Shown: piece by piece, positions 1 to 10,500 of the stretch | Layout: every line of letters starts with the position of its first letter | Numbering within the stretch: position 1 is the first letter of the stretch | Source of the DNA: Actinomyces sp. UMB0138 | Lineage (GTDB): Bacteria > Bacillota > Negativicutes > Veillonellales > Veillonellaceae | Reading direction: 5' to 3' | Length of the DNA stretch: 64,000 bases | NCBI RefSeq assembly: GCF_002849225.1 | Contig: NZ_PKMC01000001.1 | Span: forward strand, 62,001-126,000 | Notes under the pieces: generated by a model | The model's input: only the letters and a program-made list of their open reading frames with translations | The model's database searches: none | What the model was told of the DNA's origin: nothing | Made by a program: the position numbers and the translations under genes

Positions 1-335
1 ATGGGTGGCTATTTAGAATCGGTCGAAAGACAGATTGCAATGCCATAAACGAGTGGGCAAAAGATGCATTTTTGCTGGCTAGCGGCGGCAAAGACGGAGC
101 CGAACAAGAAGCCTCAGGTAGCTACTTGGCGCTGCTAAAGTACATCCGCCGCCATCGCAATGGATCTGTAGCTGCTAGTCCAGTAGAGGATACTGAGCAA
201 AGCAGGCATCTGGTGGCAAAGGTGAAGAACCTGCAGAATGAAAACGACAGGATAAAAGCCCGCTATAAGGCACTCGCCAATTCGAAACTCGGATCGCTCA
301 CCCTAAAGTGGTGGGAGCGCGGAGGACACAAGTGA
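1..335 (+). CDS. C-terminal fragment of a probable glycosyltransferase (5' end outside window)
   Basis: The frame starting at base 3 is open to the left edge and ends at TGA 333-335, so only about 110 C-terminal residues are present. They form a charged helical tail ending LGSLTLKWWERGGHK. Heptad-like helices followed by a tryptophan-containing basic end are common at the C-termini of bacterial polysaccharide glycosyltransferases; this is pattern recognition, not a domain match. The next gene starts inside the stop codon (GTGA overlap) and is a clear glycosyltransferase, which supports an operon and a glycan role. The catalytic part is outside the window, so the activity cannot be named. Confidence 0.6.
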   Translation, partial: GWLFRIGRKTDCNAINEWAKDAFLLASGGKDGAEQEASGSYLALLKYIRRHRNGSVAASPVEDTEQSRHLVAKVKNLQNENDRIKARYKALANSKLGSLTLKWWERGGHK

Positions 336-2521
336 AAGACGAATACCTATCCGAGGAACTCCGCCAGATTCTGCTGGACGATGAGCAACTGGATCGTGAA
401 ATAAAGCGGGTTGAAGATGCTCTGGCCGGGCCAGAGCAAGAGGCCCAACAGCAGGTGAGCCAGCAGCCACAGTGCCTCGTTAGCGTTATTGTGCCGGCAT
501 ATCGGTCGGGCTCGACCTTGGAGCGTACGCTGCAGTCGCTGGAAGTGCAGTCCATGGTGAACGACCTCTACGAGGTAGTGGTGGTTCTAAACGGCCCCGA
601 CGATGGCATGGCGCAGCTACTTGCAGCTTTGACTCAGAAGCCGCAGTATTCCAACCTGCGCTGGGTGCAAGCGGCGCAAACGGGTGCCGGACACGCACGC
701 AATATTGGGCTGTCGCTGGCCCGAGGCGAATTTGTCACCTTCGTTGACGCGGACGATGCGGTAGAGCCGCGTTTTTTGGAACAGTTAGTGGACCAGGTCG
801 GCCCCGGAATCATTCCGGTTGCCCCGATTTTGAACTACCGGGGGGCCGAATTAGTCGAGCAGAATTCCCTTGCAGATCGGATCTTGCAAAATGCCGGCAA
901 ATCTGTCCCGGTCGATTCGGTGCCGTGGATGCTTGGCTTTAATGCCTGCAAACTAGTACCGCTCGAATTAGCCCGCCAGGTTTGCTACAGGGAAGACCTG
1001 ACTTCTGGCGAGGACGTCGTCTACTTTGCCACCGCCTTGGCGGGCAAGAAACTGCACTTCCATTTCCCAACCCAGGAAGAATGCGCATACCGCCGCTACC
1101 TCACAGCCGAATCCGTGTCCAGGCAGCAAAGTTCTTACGAGTTCAATGTGGTGGACCGACTCGATTGCGTCGCCGCATTGCAAGAAGTGAAGACCCCGGC
1201 TAACCAGGGCGCCCTCGATTCACTTATCAGCTCTCAATATGGTTTTGCGGCGCGTTACCTGCAGGAACATCCGGAGCTAGCCGCCAAGCTGGAGCAGGAT
1301 TTGGCGACGCGCTCCCTGTTCGATTTCCCCTGGCAGACGGTTAACAAGGGTAAGGCAACCAACCTGGTATTTGCCTACTGCTTCTCGCCATTTTCGGATA
1401 CCTCCGCAACCGTGGCTGCGAAGGTTGTTGCCGATATGGGCCGTATCTCGGATGTGGTCAGTAACGACATGGCAAAACTGCGCCATAAAGATCCCTCCTT
1501 GAACACCATTTCGAACCGGTGGATAGCAAATAGGCACGTAGTGACCGCTCCCGTATCGTTTTCCGGATGGGACCCGACGGTGTCCTTTGCGCGGCAGGGC
1601 GTAGCGGTTGCCGAACGGGCGGCAGCGGCCGGAGAAGGATACGAAACCATGTATTCGAGGGCGCTCTGGGCGGCCTCGCACGTAGCCGCCTTCCTGTACA
1701 AGCGCAGGCATCCCCAAGTGCGTTGGAGCGCAGAATTTTCTGATCCGCTGCGCCGGGATGTTACCGGAAACCTGCGCGTAGGTACCTTCGGCAAGGACGA
1801 CCTATCGGACTTGATGCTTCGCTACCTAAAGAAGCATGGCATCGAGCTGATGGTGGAAGATTCCTACTTCGAGCTCATCGAACTTACTACGTTCCTTGCC
1901 GCAGACGAACTGATCTTCACCAATGACAACCAGCTCGAATACATGCTCATGGACTACCCGCCGCAGCTGCAACAGCTGGTGCGGGCCAAGGCCACAGTCA
2001 GGCACCATCCCACGCCGCCCGCTACCGCCTACGACGCAGTACCAGCCAGGTACCAGATGCCCGAGGGCGAAATAAACATCGCCTACTTTGGTGCTTTTTA
2101 TAAGAACCGCGGCCTGGACGATGTCTTTGTTGCCCTGCGAAATCTATCGCGGGAGGAACAGCGGAAGGTTCGCTTCCACGTGTTCTGCAACAAGCCCAAA
2201 GAAGTCAGCGAGCTGGTGACTGCCTACGGCATTGACCTGGTTACCTACGTGAATGGCTACCTGCCGTACTTGGAATTTTTGAATGTGTGTAAGGGCTGCG
2301 ACGTGCTTTTGCTAAATGACGCCATCTGCCTGGACACTATGCCAATAAACCCGTTCTTGCCGTCCAAGTATGCCGACTACCTGGGCGCCGGGCGCGACAT
2401 TTGGGCCCTAGTGGAACCTGGCTCGTCTTTAGATAAGGCACCGGTTGCCTACAAGTCGGAGGCAGGCAACTCGGCAGATACCTTGCGCCAGCTGAAGCGG
2501 ATCATTAGCCAAAAAGGCTAG
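332..2521 (+). CDS. Two-domain glycosyltransferase (GT2-type GT-A domain plus GT-B-like C-terminal half)
   Basis: The 729-residue protein probably extends a surface polysaccharide at the cytoplasmic membrane. The chosen start is GTG 332, with GGAGG just upstream and a GTGA overlap with the previous stop; an upstream in-frame start at 308 has no such site. Residues 1-45 look coiled-coil. Residues 51-60 (SVIVPAYRSG) and the acidic FVDADD at 137-142 are the nucleotide-sugar and metal motifs of GT2 enzymes. The last 250 residues (for example INIAYFGAFYKNRGLDD and LPSKYADYLGAG) look like the second Rossmann lobe of a GT4/GT1 enzyme, so it may be bifunctional. It ends in a CTAG shared with the convergent PP-loop gene. 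Sugar specificity is unknown. Confidence 0.8.
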   Translation: MKDEYLSEELRQILLDDEQLDREIKRVEDALAGPEQEAQQQVSQQPQCLVSVIVPAYRSGSTLERTLQSLEVQSMVNDLYEVVVVLNGPDDGMAQLLAALTQKPQYSNLRWVQAAQTGAGHARNIGLSLARGEFVTFVDADDAVEPRFLEQLVDQVGPGIIPVAPILNYRGAELVEQNSLADRILQNAGKSVPVDSVPWMLGFNACKLVPLELARQVCYREDLTSGEDVVYFATALAGKKLHFHFPTQEECAYRRYLTAESVSRQQSSYEFNVVDRLDCVAALQEVKTPANQGALDSLISSQYGFAARYLQEHPELAAKLEQDLATRSLFDFPWQTVNKGKATNLVFAYCFSPFSDTSATVAAKVVADMGRISDVVSNDMAKLRHKDPSLNTISNRWIANRHVVTAPVSFSGWDPTVSFARQGVAVAERAAAAGEGYETMYSRALWAASHVAAFLYKRRHPQVRWSAEFSDPLRRDVTGNLRVGTFGKDDLSDLMLRYLKKHGIELMVEDSYFELIELTTFLAADELIFTNDNQLEYMLMDYPPQLQQLVRAKATVRHHPTPPATAYDAVPARYQMPEGEINIAYFGAFYKNRGLDDVFVALRNLSREEQRKVRFHVFCNKPKEVSELVTAYGIDLVTYVNGYLPYLEFLNVCKGCDVLLLNDAICLDTMPINPFLPSKYADYLGAGRDIWALVEPGSSLDKAPVAYKSEAGNSADTLRQLKRIISQKG

Positions 2522-3684
2522 CGGCTGTACTTTTGCAGTAGCTCCAAAGTGCGGTGGTATTCCTGCCAATCCTTCTGGGTGTACGGCAGGATGCCGAAGC
2601 TGGCTAGGCGCGCAATCAGGCCTGCCCTATATTGGGCAGGTACTTTTTGTAGGAAATTGGAATTGTAACGTTCGAAGAAGGTCAGGTCGGCGCCCTCTAT
2701 AAAATCGTTGACTTCTTCGGGCATCTGCGCCACGAAAATGTCTCGGACCTGCGTTCCTAGCTTCTTCTGCATGTAAAAAGACAAAAGGTGCGAAATGAAC
2801 GAGGTCCCAAATGGGACCCGATGCTGCGGGTACGGCTTTCGGGGCTCTGCAGCTTGCAGCGGCGATCCCGTGAATAGTTCAGCCAGCTTCAATAGCACCC
2901 ATTTGCGGTAGAGCTTTTCGGTTCCCGGTTCGGCCAGTGACTTCAAGGAATCGTCCAGCAAGTCGGGAATAGCCTGGGCAGCAATGATAGCGCTGCCAAC
3001 CTCTGTAATGCCGAGGGCGGGGCTGTACCAATCCAGCCCTAAGAATTCGAAAACGGGAAAATTGGTGGTGTCCATGTCTGGACCTGCCGAGGTCATATTT
3101 TGTTGGCTGGCTTCCAAGATTGACCCGAACGAGAGAACGCCCAGTCCCAGGGTAGGGGAGGCCAAGATAGCGCCTAGGGCCATAAATGCCCAACTGTGGA
3201 GGTGAAAATTCTCGGTGACCAAGTTAGTTCGTACCGTGAGCGTGGGGAAGTTTTTAAAAAAGACTGCTTCGCGGGCAAATCTACCCCCAAAATCCATTGA
3301 AATAAGAATGGTTTTGTCTGGGTCGAGTAGTTCCTTGGCCGCTATGGAATCAAAGCCCCCAGAGAAACAGAGGCCGATATTGCCGCCTCTAACAGTAGGA
3401 ACCTCACTGGTAATGGAGCGGGCCGCTGAGCCGACAGACAGCTGGCATTGGCAAAATTGGCTTAGGAAGTCGACGCACTGGGCAGGCAGCGGATGGTCGA
3501 CGCTCATCTGGTCGAAAGACTTCCCCGAAATAATAGCTAGCGTTGCGGTGAGCGTCTTTGCGGTGATGACTATTGGGCGCGAGAATTCGAAGAAACAGCG
3601 AAAATTATTTTCTTCGCTACGCACGTCAAAGCTAAGACGAGTGTTATTTGTTAGTTCAAAGTTGGCGTACGAAACTGCGACCAT
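2518..3684 (-). CDS. PP-loop (ATP pyrophosphatase-like) protein in a polysaccharide export operon
   Basis: This 388-residue protein is not recognised as a named enzyme. It carries GLCFSGGFDS at 104-113, the SGGxDS P-loop of the N-type ATP pyrophosphatase superfamily (asparagine synthetase, GMP synthetase, NadE, tRNA thiolases, PseA/WbpG-type sugar amidotransferases). Those enzymes adenylate a substrate and then add nitrogen or sulfur. The ILISMDFGGRFARE segment about 15 residues later fits the next strand of that fold. No glutaminase domain, signal peptide or membrane segment is visible. It lies 53 bases behind the ABC exporter ATPase on the same strand and is probably co-transcribed, which suggests modification of a sugar or anchor during surface-glycan synthesis. 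That role is inference. Confidence 0.7.
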   Translation of the reverse strand: MVAVSYANFELTNNTRLSFDVRSEENNFRCFFEFSRPIVITAKTLTATLAIISGKSFDQMSVDHPLPAQCVDFLSQFCQCQLSVGSAARSITSEVPTVRGGNIGLCFSGGFDSIAAKELLDPDKTILISMDFGGRFAREAVFFKNFPTLTVRTNLVTENFHLHSWAFMALGAILASPTLGLGVLSFGSILEASQQNMTSAGPDMDTTNFPVFEFLGLDWYSPALGITEVGSAIIAAQAIPDLLDDSLKSLAEPGTEKLYRKWVLLKLAELFTGSPLQAAEPRKPYPQHRVPFGTSFISHLLSFYMQKKLGTQVRDIFVAQMPEEVNDFIEGADLTFFERYNSNFLQKVPAQYRAGLIARLASFGILPYTQKDWQEYHRTLELLQKYSR

Positions 3685-3737
3685 GGAGTCCTCGATTCAA
3701 AATCAATCTGTAGACAAAAGCATTGCACGAACCGGTC

Positions 3738-4646
3738 CTAGGCGCCATGGCGCCTATTAGTCCCTTCCATATTGGAAAGCTCCACCAAATCTGGTTCCTC
3801 GAACTGCTCGAGCGTTTCAGCAAAAATCTGCTGCGCCTGTTCGTGCTGATTCTTAGCCAACAGCCACGACCATTTGCGGTAGTTACGCGCCACCGTGTAG
3901 GCATCCCCGTCCTGGATCACGCGTCCCTTATGAATCCAGATTGCTCTGGTGCACATCTCTTCTACCGTCTGCGCGGCGTGAGAAACCAAGAACATCGTGC
4001 CAGCGTTTTGGCGCATCTTAGTCATGGCGTCCTCGGAACGTTCCCGAAAAGCGGCATCGCCGGTGTTGAGCGCCTCATCTATCAGCAAGATATCCGGCCG
4101 GGAAGCAGTTGCAATAGCAAAACGCAGCCTAGAGCCCATACCCGAAGAATAAGTACGCATAGGACGGTAAAGAGCGTCTCCAATATCGGCAAGTGCCGCC
4201 ACGCGGGGGATTGCCTCCTGCACCTGCGCCGGCTCCATGCCCATGGCCAAACACCCCAGTTTTATATTCCGGTACCCGGACAGATCTGGGCTAAGTGCCG
4301 CAGACACTCCCAACAAAACGGGTTGCGAAGAAGCCTTCACCACTCCGGAAGTCGGAGTTTCTACGCCAGCAATAATGCGGAGCAAAGTGGATTTACCCGA
4401 ACCATTTAGCCCTACCAATCCCACAGCTTCGCCAGACCGGACGGCAAAAGAAACGTCCCGAAGTGCATGCACTTCGCGGCGCGGATTGCGACCGAGCACC
4501 CGCATCAGCGCCCTCGTGGGAAGCGAATGCCGCCGCCGCGCACGTTCGTCATTTACCTCGCTCTTGTAGGTAACAGAAATGTTGTTCACCAACACTGATA
4601 TGGCACCAAGTGGAACCTCCACCCCGGTCTTAACGTTCTCGGCCAT
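3738..4646 (-). CDS. ABC transporter ATP-binding protein, polysaccharide/teichoic-acid export type
   Basis: A 302-residue ATPase of the Wzt/TagH/RfbE group, which powers export of undecaprenyl-linked polysaccharide. Visible motifs are Walker A GLNGSGKST (79-87), signature YSSGMGSRL (166-174) in the relaxed form usual for this group, Walker B ILLIDE (186-191) and the switch histidine at about 223. The C-terminal extension is short (about 50 residues), so a Wzt-like carbohydrate-binding domain is absent. The chosen start is ATG 4646, with GGGAGG upstream and 17 bases of overlap with the permease gene; a longer frame upstream lacks a ribosome site. It is co-transcribed with the permease. Confidence 0.9.
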   Translation of the reverse strand: MAENVKTGVEVPLGAISVLVNNISVTYKSEVNDERARRRHSLPTRALMRVLGRNPRREVHALRDVSFAVRSGEAVGLVGLNGSGKSTLLRIIAGVETPTSGVVKASSQPVLLGVSAALSPDLSGYRNIKLGCLAMGMEPAQVQEAIPRVAALADIGDALYRPMRTYSSGMGSRLRFAIATASRPDILLIDEALNTGDAAFRERSEDAMTKMRQNAGTMFLVSHAAQTVEEMCTRAIWIHKGRVIQDGDAYTVARNYRKWSWLLAKNQHEQAQQIFAETLEQFEEPDLVELSNMEGTNRRHGA

Positions 4647-5625
4647 ATTCGACCTCCCGCTGCCAGAAGAAAACAAACCCAAAGACGAACACGCCGATGC
4701 TCCACGCCGCAATGGTGGCGAACAACGAGGGCGCAGGTACCCTGCCGTACAGCAGGCACTCGCGGTAGGCGGTAAGGAATTGATAGGCAGGATTCCACTC
4801 CATCAGCGTCACGGCGATCGGGATGTGTTCAAAGCGCTCGACCGAGAAGAAAATGCCCGACCCATAAAACCAGAACCGCGAAAGTAGGTTGATCAGTGCC
4901 CCCAGGTCAGGCACCATGTGGCAAAGTTTGCCGCCGATCAGAATGAGGCCGGTGCAAAACAGCTGTTGCAGGGCAAGCAGGGGAATCAGGAAGAACCACG
5001 TGGGCCTTACAGCCGCCGTGCCGTACCCAATAGCCAGACAGATCAACAACGTGGCAATGGTGGGGAGGGAATCGACGAAGTTGCGCACTGCCAACGAGAA
5101 CGCCAGCGCCGCCCTCGGAAAAGCGAATGCGCGAATCAGGTTTCTCCCGCCCCGGATCAGGTTCGACCCGCCGTTGAGCGCGGAGGTGAAGAACGCGAAG
5201 AAGATAACGCCAATGGCAAGGTAACCGACGAAACGCGGTACGCCCCGCGAAGTTTTTAAAAGGAGGCCGAACATCAGCCCGTAAATGCCAATGTCCAGCA
5301 GGGGATGCAGGATCAGCCAGGCATGCCCCAAAAGCATATTTTTAGATTTGCCGAAGGCCCTTGCCCGAGCGTTCTGCCAGATGAAGTGGCGCCGTCCCCA
5401 CAGCTGACTGATGTAGGTGCGCAGGGGAGGCCTGCCCACCACCGGTTTCAGATTCCAGTCGGCCAGATAAGTGATGCCGTAGGGGGAGGTGTCGATCGTT
5501 ATTTCCGAAAGCCAACTGTTCAAATCCTCGTTCACGCCACCCTCGCCTCCGACGTTGCGAGGGCGGGTAGGAGGGTTGGCAACGATGTCTGCGTGCGCCT
5601 CGTTTTTCTTCCGTTTGCCAGACAT
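4630..5625 (-). CDS. ABC-2 type polysaccharide export permease
   Basis: A 331-residue membrane subunit of the Wzm/TagG/RfbD kind, partner of the ATPase that overlaps its 3' end. After a polar N-terminal region of about 75 residues come about six hydrophobic segments, with the typical amphipathic stretch WGRRHFIWQNARARAFG before the first and an ERFEHIPIAVTLMEWNPAYQF-like periplasmic-face segment before the last. The start ATG 5625 forms an ATGA overlap with the upstream glycosyltransferase stop, which indicates translational coupling. The exported glycan cannot be identified; a capsule-like or teichoic-acid-like polymer is the likely class. Confidence 0.88.
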   Translation of the reverse strand: MSGKRKKNEAHADIVANPPTRPRNVGGEGGVNEDLNSWLSEITIDTSPYGITYLADWNLKPVVGRPPLRTYISQLWGRRHFIWQNARARAFGKSKNMLLGHAWLILHPLLDIGIYGLMFGLLLKTSRGVPRFVGYLAIGVIFFAFFTSALNGGSNLIRGGRNLIRAFAFPRAALAFSLAVRNFVDSLPTIATLLICLAIGYGTAAVRPTWFFLIPLLALQQLFCTGLILIGGKLCHMVPDLGALINLLSRFWFYGSGIFFSVERFEHIPIAVTLMEWNPAYQFLTAYRECLLYGRVPAPSLFATIAAWSIGVFVFGFVFFWQREVEYGRER

Positions 5626-7280
5626 CAGATCCCCCGCACTTTCTTGTAGATTTGATCGTATATTTGCGCATTGTCGGCCCACGTCCGCAGCGGCGGCGCG
5701 GCGACAGGAACAGGATGGTTCAAGACTCTTGCGATGGCGTCCGCCCAGGCGCTTACGTTGGCAGCCTCAACCAGAGTGCCGGCTGGGGCCGGTGGCGTGA
5801 TCTCGGCTAACGCGGGCAAATTGGAACAGATGAGGGGCGTGCCCGCCGCTACCGCCTCCATGCCTTTAATGGGCGTGACAGTTCTGGTTACCGGCTCATC
5901 GCGCCTAGGGATCACAAAACAATCCAGCGCCTTGTACCACAGGCGAGCCCGTTCGGGGGATACCCGGCCTACGAAACTGACCCGGTTCGCTACCTGACAT
6001 TTGGCCGCCAGCGCCTTTAGCGCGGGGACTGATTCGCCAGAACCGACGAGTGCAAGATGGACGTCCTCGCCGCGCTGGCGCAGCTGTGCCAGGGCATAGA
6101 TAGCCGTTTCCAGGCCTTCGTAGGCGACGATGGAAGAAATGGAGCCGAAGAGCTTGCGGTCAGTCGGAATGCCCAGCTTGGCGCGCGCCTCGATGCGGCT
6201 GCACTGGGCGGGAGGAGACAGCGGCAGATTGGGCACTACGAAGATCTTGTGCGCGTCCACCCCACGGGCGCACAACCGTTGTTTGTGCACGGCAGAGAGG
6301 ACGACAACGGCATCTGCCATGGCTGCCATCTGCGCTTCCTTGCGGGCCAGATGCCGGTAGTGCCAGCTGGTTTCGCCGCTCGCCCGATATTCTTCCGGCA
6401 GTTTGGATAGCCAGGTACTTTCGAGCTCACCGCGCATCTCGTAAACCCAGGGGAGGTCGAAACGCTTGGCCAGAGCGGCCGTCACCAGGGCATTCTTAAA
6501 GTCGGTGGTGGTGTGTAAGACATTTGGGGCAAAAGAGTTGGCGGCGTTGGCGGCCTCTTTTGCGGACCGGGCAAGTCGGGCAGGCCACGACTTGGGCCAG
6601 GTAGCGGGCAGCATCCGGGCGTAGTCGACGCCGTCTATTTGCTGCCTGTCGGAAGTGGCAACCTTGCCGATTATCAGGGGGTATCCAAGGCGGGTCAGGG
6701 CGCGCACTGAGATACCGGCCTGTGCCTGCGCCAGCAGCACCTGGTGAGTGCGCAGGGAATAGCCAGATTGGGTAAAGGGCAGGGAATTGGTAAGAATGTG
6801 CAAAGCGCGGTGGCGGCCCTGCGGCACCTGGTAGGTGCGAGCCGGTAGATCCGCTGTAGGCAGGGAAAAGCTCTCCGTTTCAATGGCGGCGTTTGCTATT
6901 AGGCGGGATCGCAGCGACGGGGGAGCGGCATCGATTGCCTCCGGAATTCTTCCAATTCGCTGCAGAAAACGAGCATAGGCCCGCCCGTATTTTCTTGGCG
7001 GGCACATTCCCGCCAGCGCCCACACCGCTGCCTCAAAACCATTGCGAGGGCGAGGCCGTGCTGTCTGCGCCGCCCTCTGTAAATCCCGCTGCAGCAGGGC
7101 AGCAATTGTCTGCCCCGAAGGAAGTACTCGCGTGAGTGGGCTTAGGGCATTTGCCACCGGCAGGGGGAGGCGGCGACAAACTTGCAGGGCAAGCAGAGCT
7201 GGGTCGTCCGCAAGCATTGTCTGGAATGCCGACAGGCCGGCCCGCAATTGCCGAAGCAAAGGGGCAAGGGGCATAAGCAT
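5625..7280 (-). CDS. Glycosyltransferase family 4-like protein, first gene of the export operon
   Basis: A protein of about 551 residues with a helical N-terminal extension of roughly 120 residues, then a GT-B fold. The first lobe begins around HILTNSLPFTQSGYSLRTHQ, typical of GT4 enzymes. The second lobe shows the FGSISSIVAYEGLETAI region and the acceptor/donor segment PIKGMEAVAAGTPLICSN followed by LPALAE, which fits the EX7E retaining-transferase motif. ATG 7280 is preferred because family similarity begins well inside; the frame is open to 7418, and ATG 7274 is another option. It probably opens the - strand operon, with its promoter in the 295-base gap shared with rpoB. Confidence 0.8.
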   Translation of the reverse strand: MLMPLAPLLRQLRAGLSAFQTMLADDPALLALQVCRRLPLPVANALSPLTRVLPSGQTIAALLQRDLQRAAQTARPRPRNGFEAAVWALAGMCPPRKYGRAYARFLQRIGRIPEAIDAAPPSLRSRLIANAAIETESFSLPTADLPARTYQVPQGRHRALHILTNSLPFTQSGYSLRTHQVLLAQAQAGISVRALTRLGYPLIIGKVATSDRQQIDGVDYARMLPATWPKSWPARLARSAKEAANAANSFAPNVLHTTTDFKNALVTAALAKRFDLPWVYEMRGELESTWLSKLPEEYRASGETSWHYRHLARKEAQMAAMADAVVVLSAVHKQRLCARGVDAHKIFVVPNLPLSPPAQCSRIEARAKLGIPTDRKLFGSISSIVAYEGLETAIYALAQLRQRGEDVHLALVGSGESVPALKALAAKCQVANRVSFVGRVSPERARLWYKALDCFVIPRRDEPVTRTVTPIKGMEAVAAGTPLICSNLPALAEITPPAPAGTLVEAANVSAWADAIARVLNHPVPVAAPPLRTWADNAQIYDQIYKKVRGI

Positions 7281-7411
7281 TCCAATCCGGGGAGCAGTTC
7301 TTCGACTGCCAATTTTATCGGAATATTGCCAACTGTGACTGGCTGGGCAGGGCGCCCTCTGCGAAAAGCCCCATGACCTTGTGAAACTGCCTACAATGAA
7401 AAGGGTAAGTA

Positions 7412-7440
7412 TAGACACCTGGTAACAAAAAAGCTAATCT
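7412..7440 (+). promoter_or_regulatory. Probable sigma-A-type promoter of rpoBC
   Basis: TAGACA (7412-7417), a 17-base spacer and TAATCT (7435-7440) match the housekeeping pattern and imply a leader of about 130 bases before the TTG start of rpoB. The 7281-7575 gap holds no convincing gene; it must also contain the promoter of the divergent glycan operon, which I could not place. Confidence 0.5.
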
Positions 7441-7575
7441 AATAGTTCGCGTGTTCTGTGTCCGAGGTGAGCTGGAAGTCCCGCATTTAAATGAGCGCAA
7501 AGTGCGGTTGAACCCAGTATCAGTTAGGGGCCAGTTCGACGCCGTGCGCAACCATCCATTTAGGAAGGGACACCT

Positions 7576-10500
7576 TTGGCTGCCTTGAGCACCTCAGACG
7601 CACCGGTGGCACGCCACCGAATCTCATTCAACCAAATTCAAGAACCAATGCAGCTGCCCAACCTGCTGGGCCTGCAGATGCAGTCCTTCGATTGGCTGCT
7701 TGGAAACGAAGCATGGAAGGAAAGGGTCGAAGAATCTCAGGCATCCGGTTCTAACGAACTGCCTGCGATGTCCGGCCTCGAAGAAGTATTCGCCGAAATC
7801 AGCCCTATTCGCGATTTTGGCGAGACGATGTCGCTGTCGTTCCGGGAATACTACTTCGACCAGCCCAAGTACTCCATCGACGAATGCAAAGAGAAGGACT
7901 ACACCTACTCTGCTCCGCTGTTCGTCACCGCCGAGTTCGTAAACGAAAACACTGGCGAAATTAAGTCGCAGACCGTGTTCATGGGCGACTTCCCGCTCAT
8001 GACTCCGCGCGGCACCTTCATCATCAACGGCACTGAGCGTGTCGTTGTCTCCCAGCTGGTTCGTAGCCCCGGCGTTTACTTCGAACGCACTGCCGACAAG
8101 ACCTCCGACAAGGACATCTTCGGCTGCCGCTTCATCCCCTCCAGGGGTGCTTGGCTCGAGATGGAGATCGACAAGCGCGAGAACGTTGGCGTTCGCATCG
8201 ACCGTAAGCGCAAGCAGTCCGCCACCATCTTCCTGCGCGCCCTCGGCATGACCCCCGAGGAAATCCGCACGGAATTCAAGGACTACCCGGTAATGCTGGA
8301 AACCCTCGAGAAGGATCCGGAAGCGATCCGCACTACCGAGGACGCCCAGACCGACATTTACAGGAAGATCCGCCCGGGCGAACCGGCTTCTGCTGAAGCT
8401 GGCCGGTCGCTGCTAGAGGGCTTCTACTTCAACGACAAGCGCTACGATCTGGCAAAGGTTGGTCGCTACAAGATCAACAAGAAGCTGGGAATCGAAACTT
8501 CTCTGGACGAATCCACCCTGCGCATTGAAGACATCATCACCGCCTTCAAGTACCTGCTAGCGATTCACGCCGGCCAGCGTACCTTCCCCGGCATGCGCAA
8601 GGGCCAGGAAGTCGAGATGCGCGTCGAGACCGACGACATCGATCACTTCGGCAACCGTCGTATCCGCGCCGTCGGCGAACTGATCCAGGTGCAGGTGCGC
8701 ACCGGTATGTCCCGTATGGAAAGGGTCGTGCGCGAACGCATGACCACTCAGGACGTTGAAGCGATCACCCCGCAGACCCTGATCAACATTCGCCCAGTGG
8801 TTGCGGCAATCAAGGAATTCTTCGGCACTTCGCAGCTGTCGCAGTTCATGGACCAGAACAACCCGCTTGCTGGACTTACCCACAAGCGCCGTCTATCCGC
8901 CCTCGGCCCCGGTGGTCTATCCCGTGACCGTGCAGGCATGGAAGTCCGCGACGTTCACCCGTCCCACTACGGCCGCATGTGCCCGATTGAAACCCCTGAA
9001 GGCCCGAACATTGGTCTGATTGGTTCGCTGGCATCCTACGCGCGCATCAACCCCTTCGGTTTCGTGGAAACCCCGTACCGTCGCGTTGTCGACGGCAAGG
9101 TCACCGACGAACTGGAATATCTAACTGCAGACGACGAGAACGGCCGCTACATTGCGCAGGCGTCCACCCCGATGGACGACGAAGGCAACATTCTTGGTGA
9201 AGAAGTTGTCTGCCGTATCGCAGGCGGCGACCCCGCACTGGTACCCGTCGAGGACGTCGACTACATTGACGTGTCCGCACGTCAGATGTGCTCGGTTGCA
9301 ACCGCACTGATTCCGTTCCTGGAACACGACGACGCAAACCGCGCACTAATGGGCGCGAACATGCAGCGTCAGGCTGTGCCGCTACTGAAGACCGAGGCCC
9401 CGATGGTGGGCACCGGCATGGAGCGCCGCTGCGCTATTGACGCCGGCGATTCCGTCGTAGCCGCCAAGGCTGGCGTCGTTGAAGAACTGGACGCGGACGC
9501 GATCTCGGTTCTAAATGACGACGGCACCCACCAGGTTTACAAGCTGGAAAAGTTCGAGCGCTCGAACCCCGGCAACTGCTCTAACCAGCACGTTGCTGTA
9601 GAGGTAGGCCAGCGCGTCGAAAAGGGCGACCTGCTGGCCGACGGTCCTGCGACCGACGGTGGCGAACTCGCCCTCGGCAAGAACCTGCTAGTTGCCTACA
9701 TGTCTTGGGAAGGCCTGAACTACGAGGACGCGATCATCCTTTCGCGTCGCGTGGTGCAGGACGACGTCCTCACTTCGATCCACATCGAAGAGCACGAAAT
9801 TGATGCTCGCGAAACCAAGCTGGGTCTTGAGGAAATTACCCGTGACATCCCGAACGTTGGCGAGGACGCCCTGGCCAACCTAGACGAGCGCGGCATCATC
9901 CGCATTGGCGCCGAGGTCACTTCCGGCGACATCCTGGTCGGCAAGGTCACCCCTAAGGGCGAAACCGAACTGACTTCGGAAGAGCGTCTGCTGCGCGCCA
10001 TCTTCGGCGAGAAGGCACGCGAGGTGCGCGACACCTCGATGCGTGTTCCTCACGGCGAATCCGGCATCGTCATTGGCGTACGCGAATTCAATGACGAAGA
10101 GGACGAACTACCCCCGGGCGTAAAGCACATGGTGCGCGTCTACGTTGCGCAGCGCCGCAAGATTACCGTTGGCGACAAGATGTCTGGTCGTCACGGTAAC
10201 AAGGGTGTTGTTTCGAAGATTCTGCCGGTCGAGGACATGCCGTTCATGGAAGATGGCACCCCGGTTGACATCATCCTGAACCCGCTGGGCGTGCCCGGCC
10301 GTATGAACGTCGGCCAGGTACTAGAGATGCACCTTGGGTGGATCGCATCGCAGGGCTGGGACGCTACCGAGGCCCTGAAGAACAACGAAGAATGGACCAA
10401 GCTACTGCCGAAGGACGGCCTGAAGGCCCCGGCACGTTCGCTGCTGGCCACCCCGGTGTTCGACGGCGTGCAGCAGGAAGAACTCAACGGCCTGCTCACC

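Noticed and set aside
3723..4409. Frame of 228 residues opposite the export ATPase gene
   Set aside because: Fully antisense to a gene with every ABC motif; no homology recognised.
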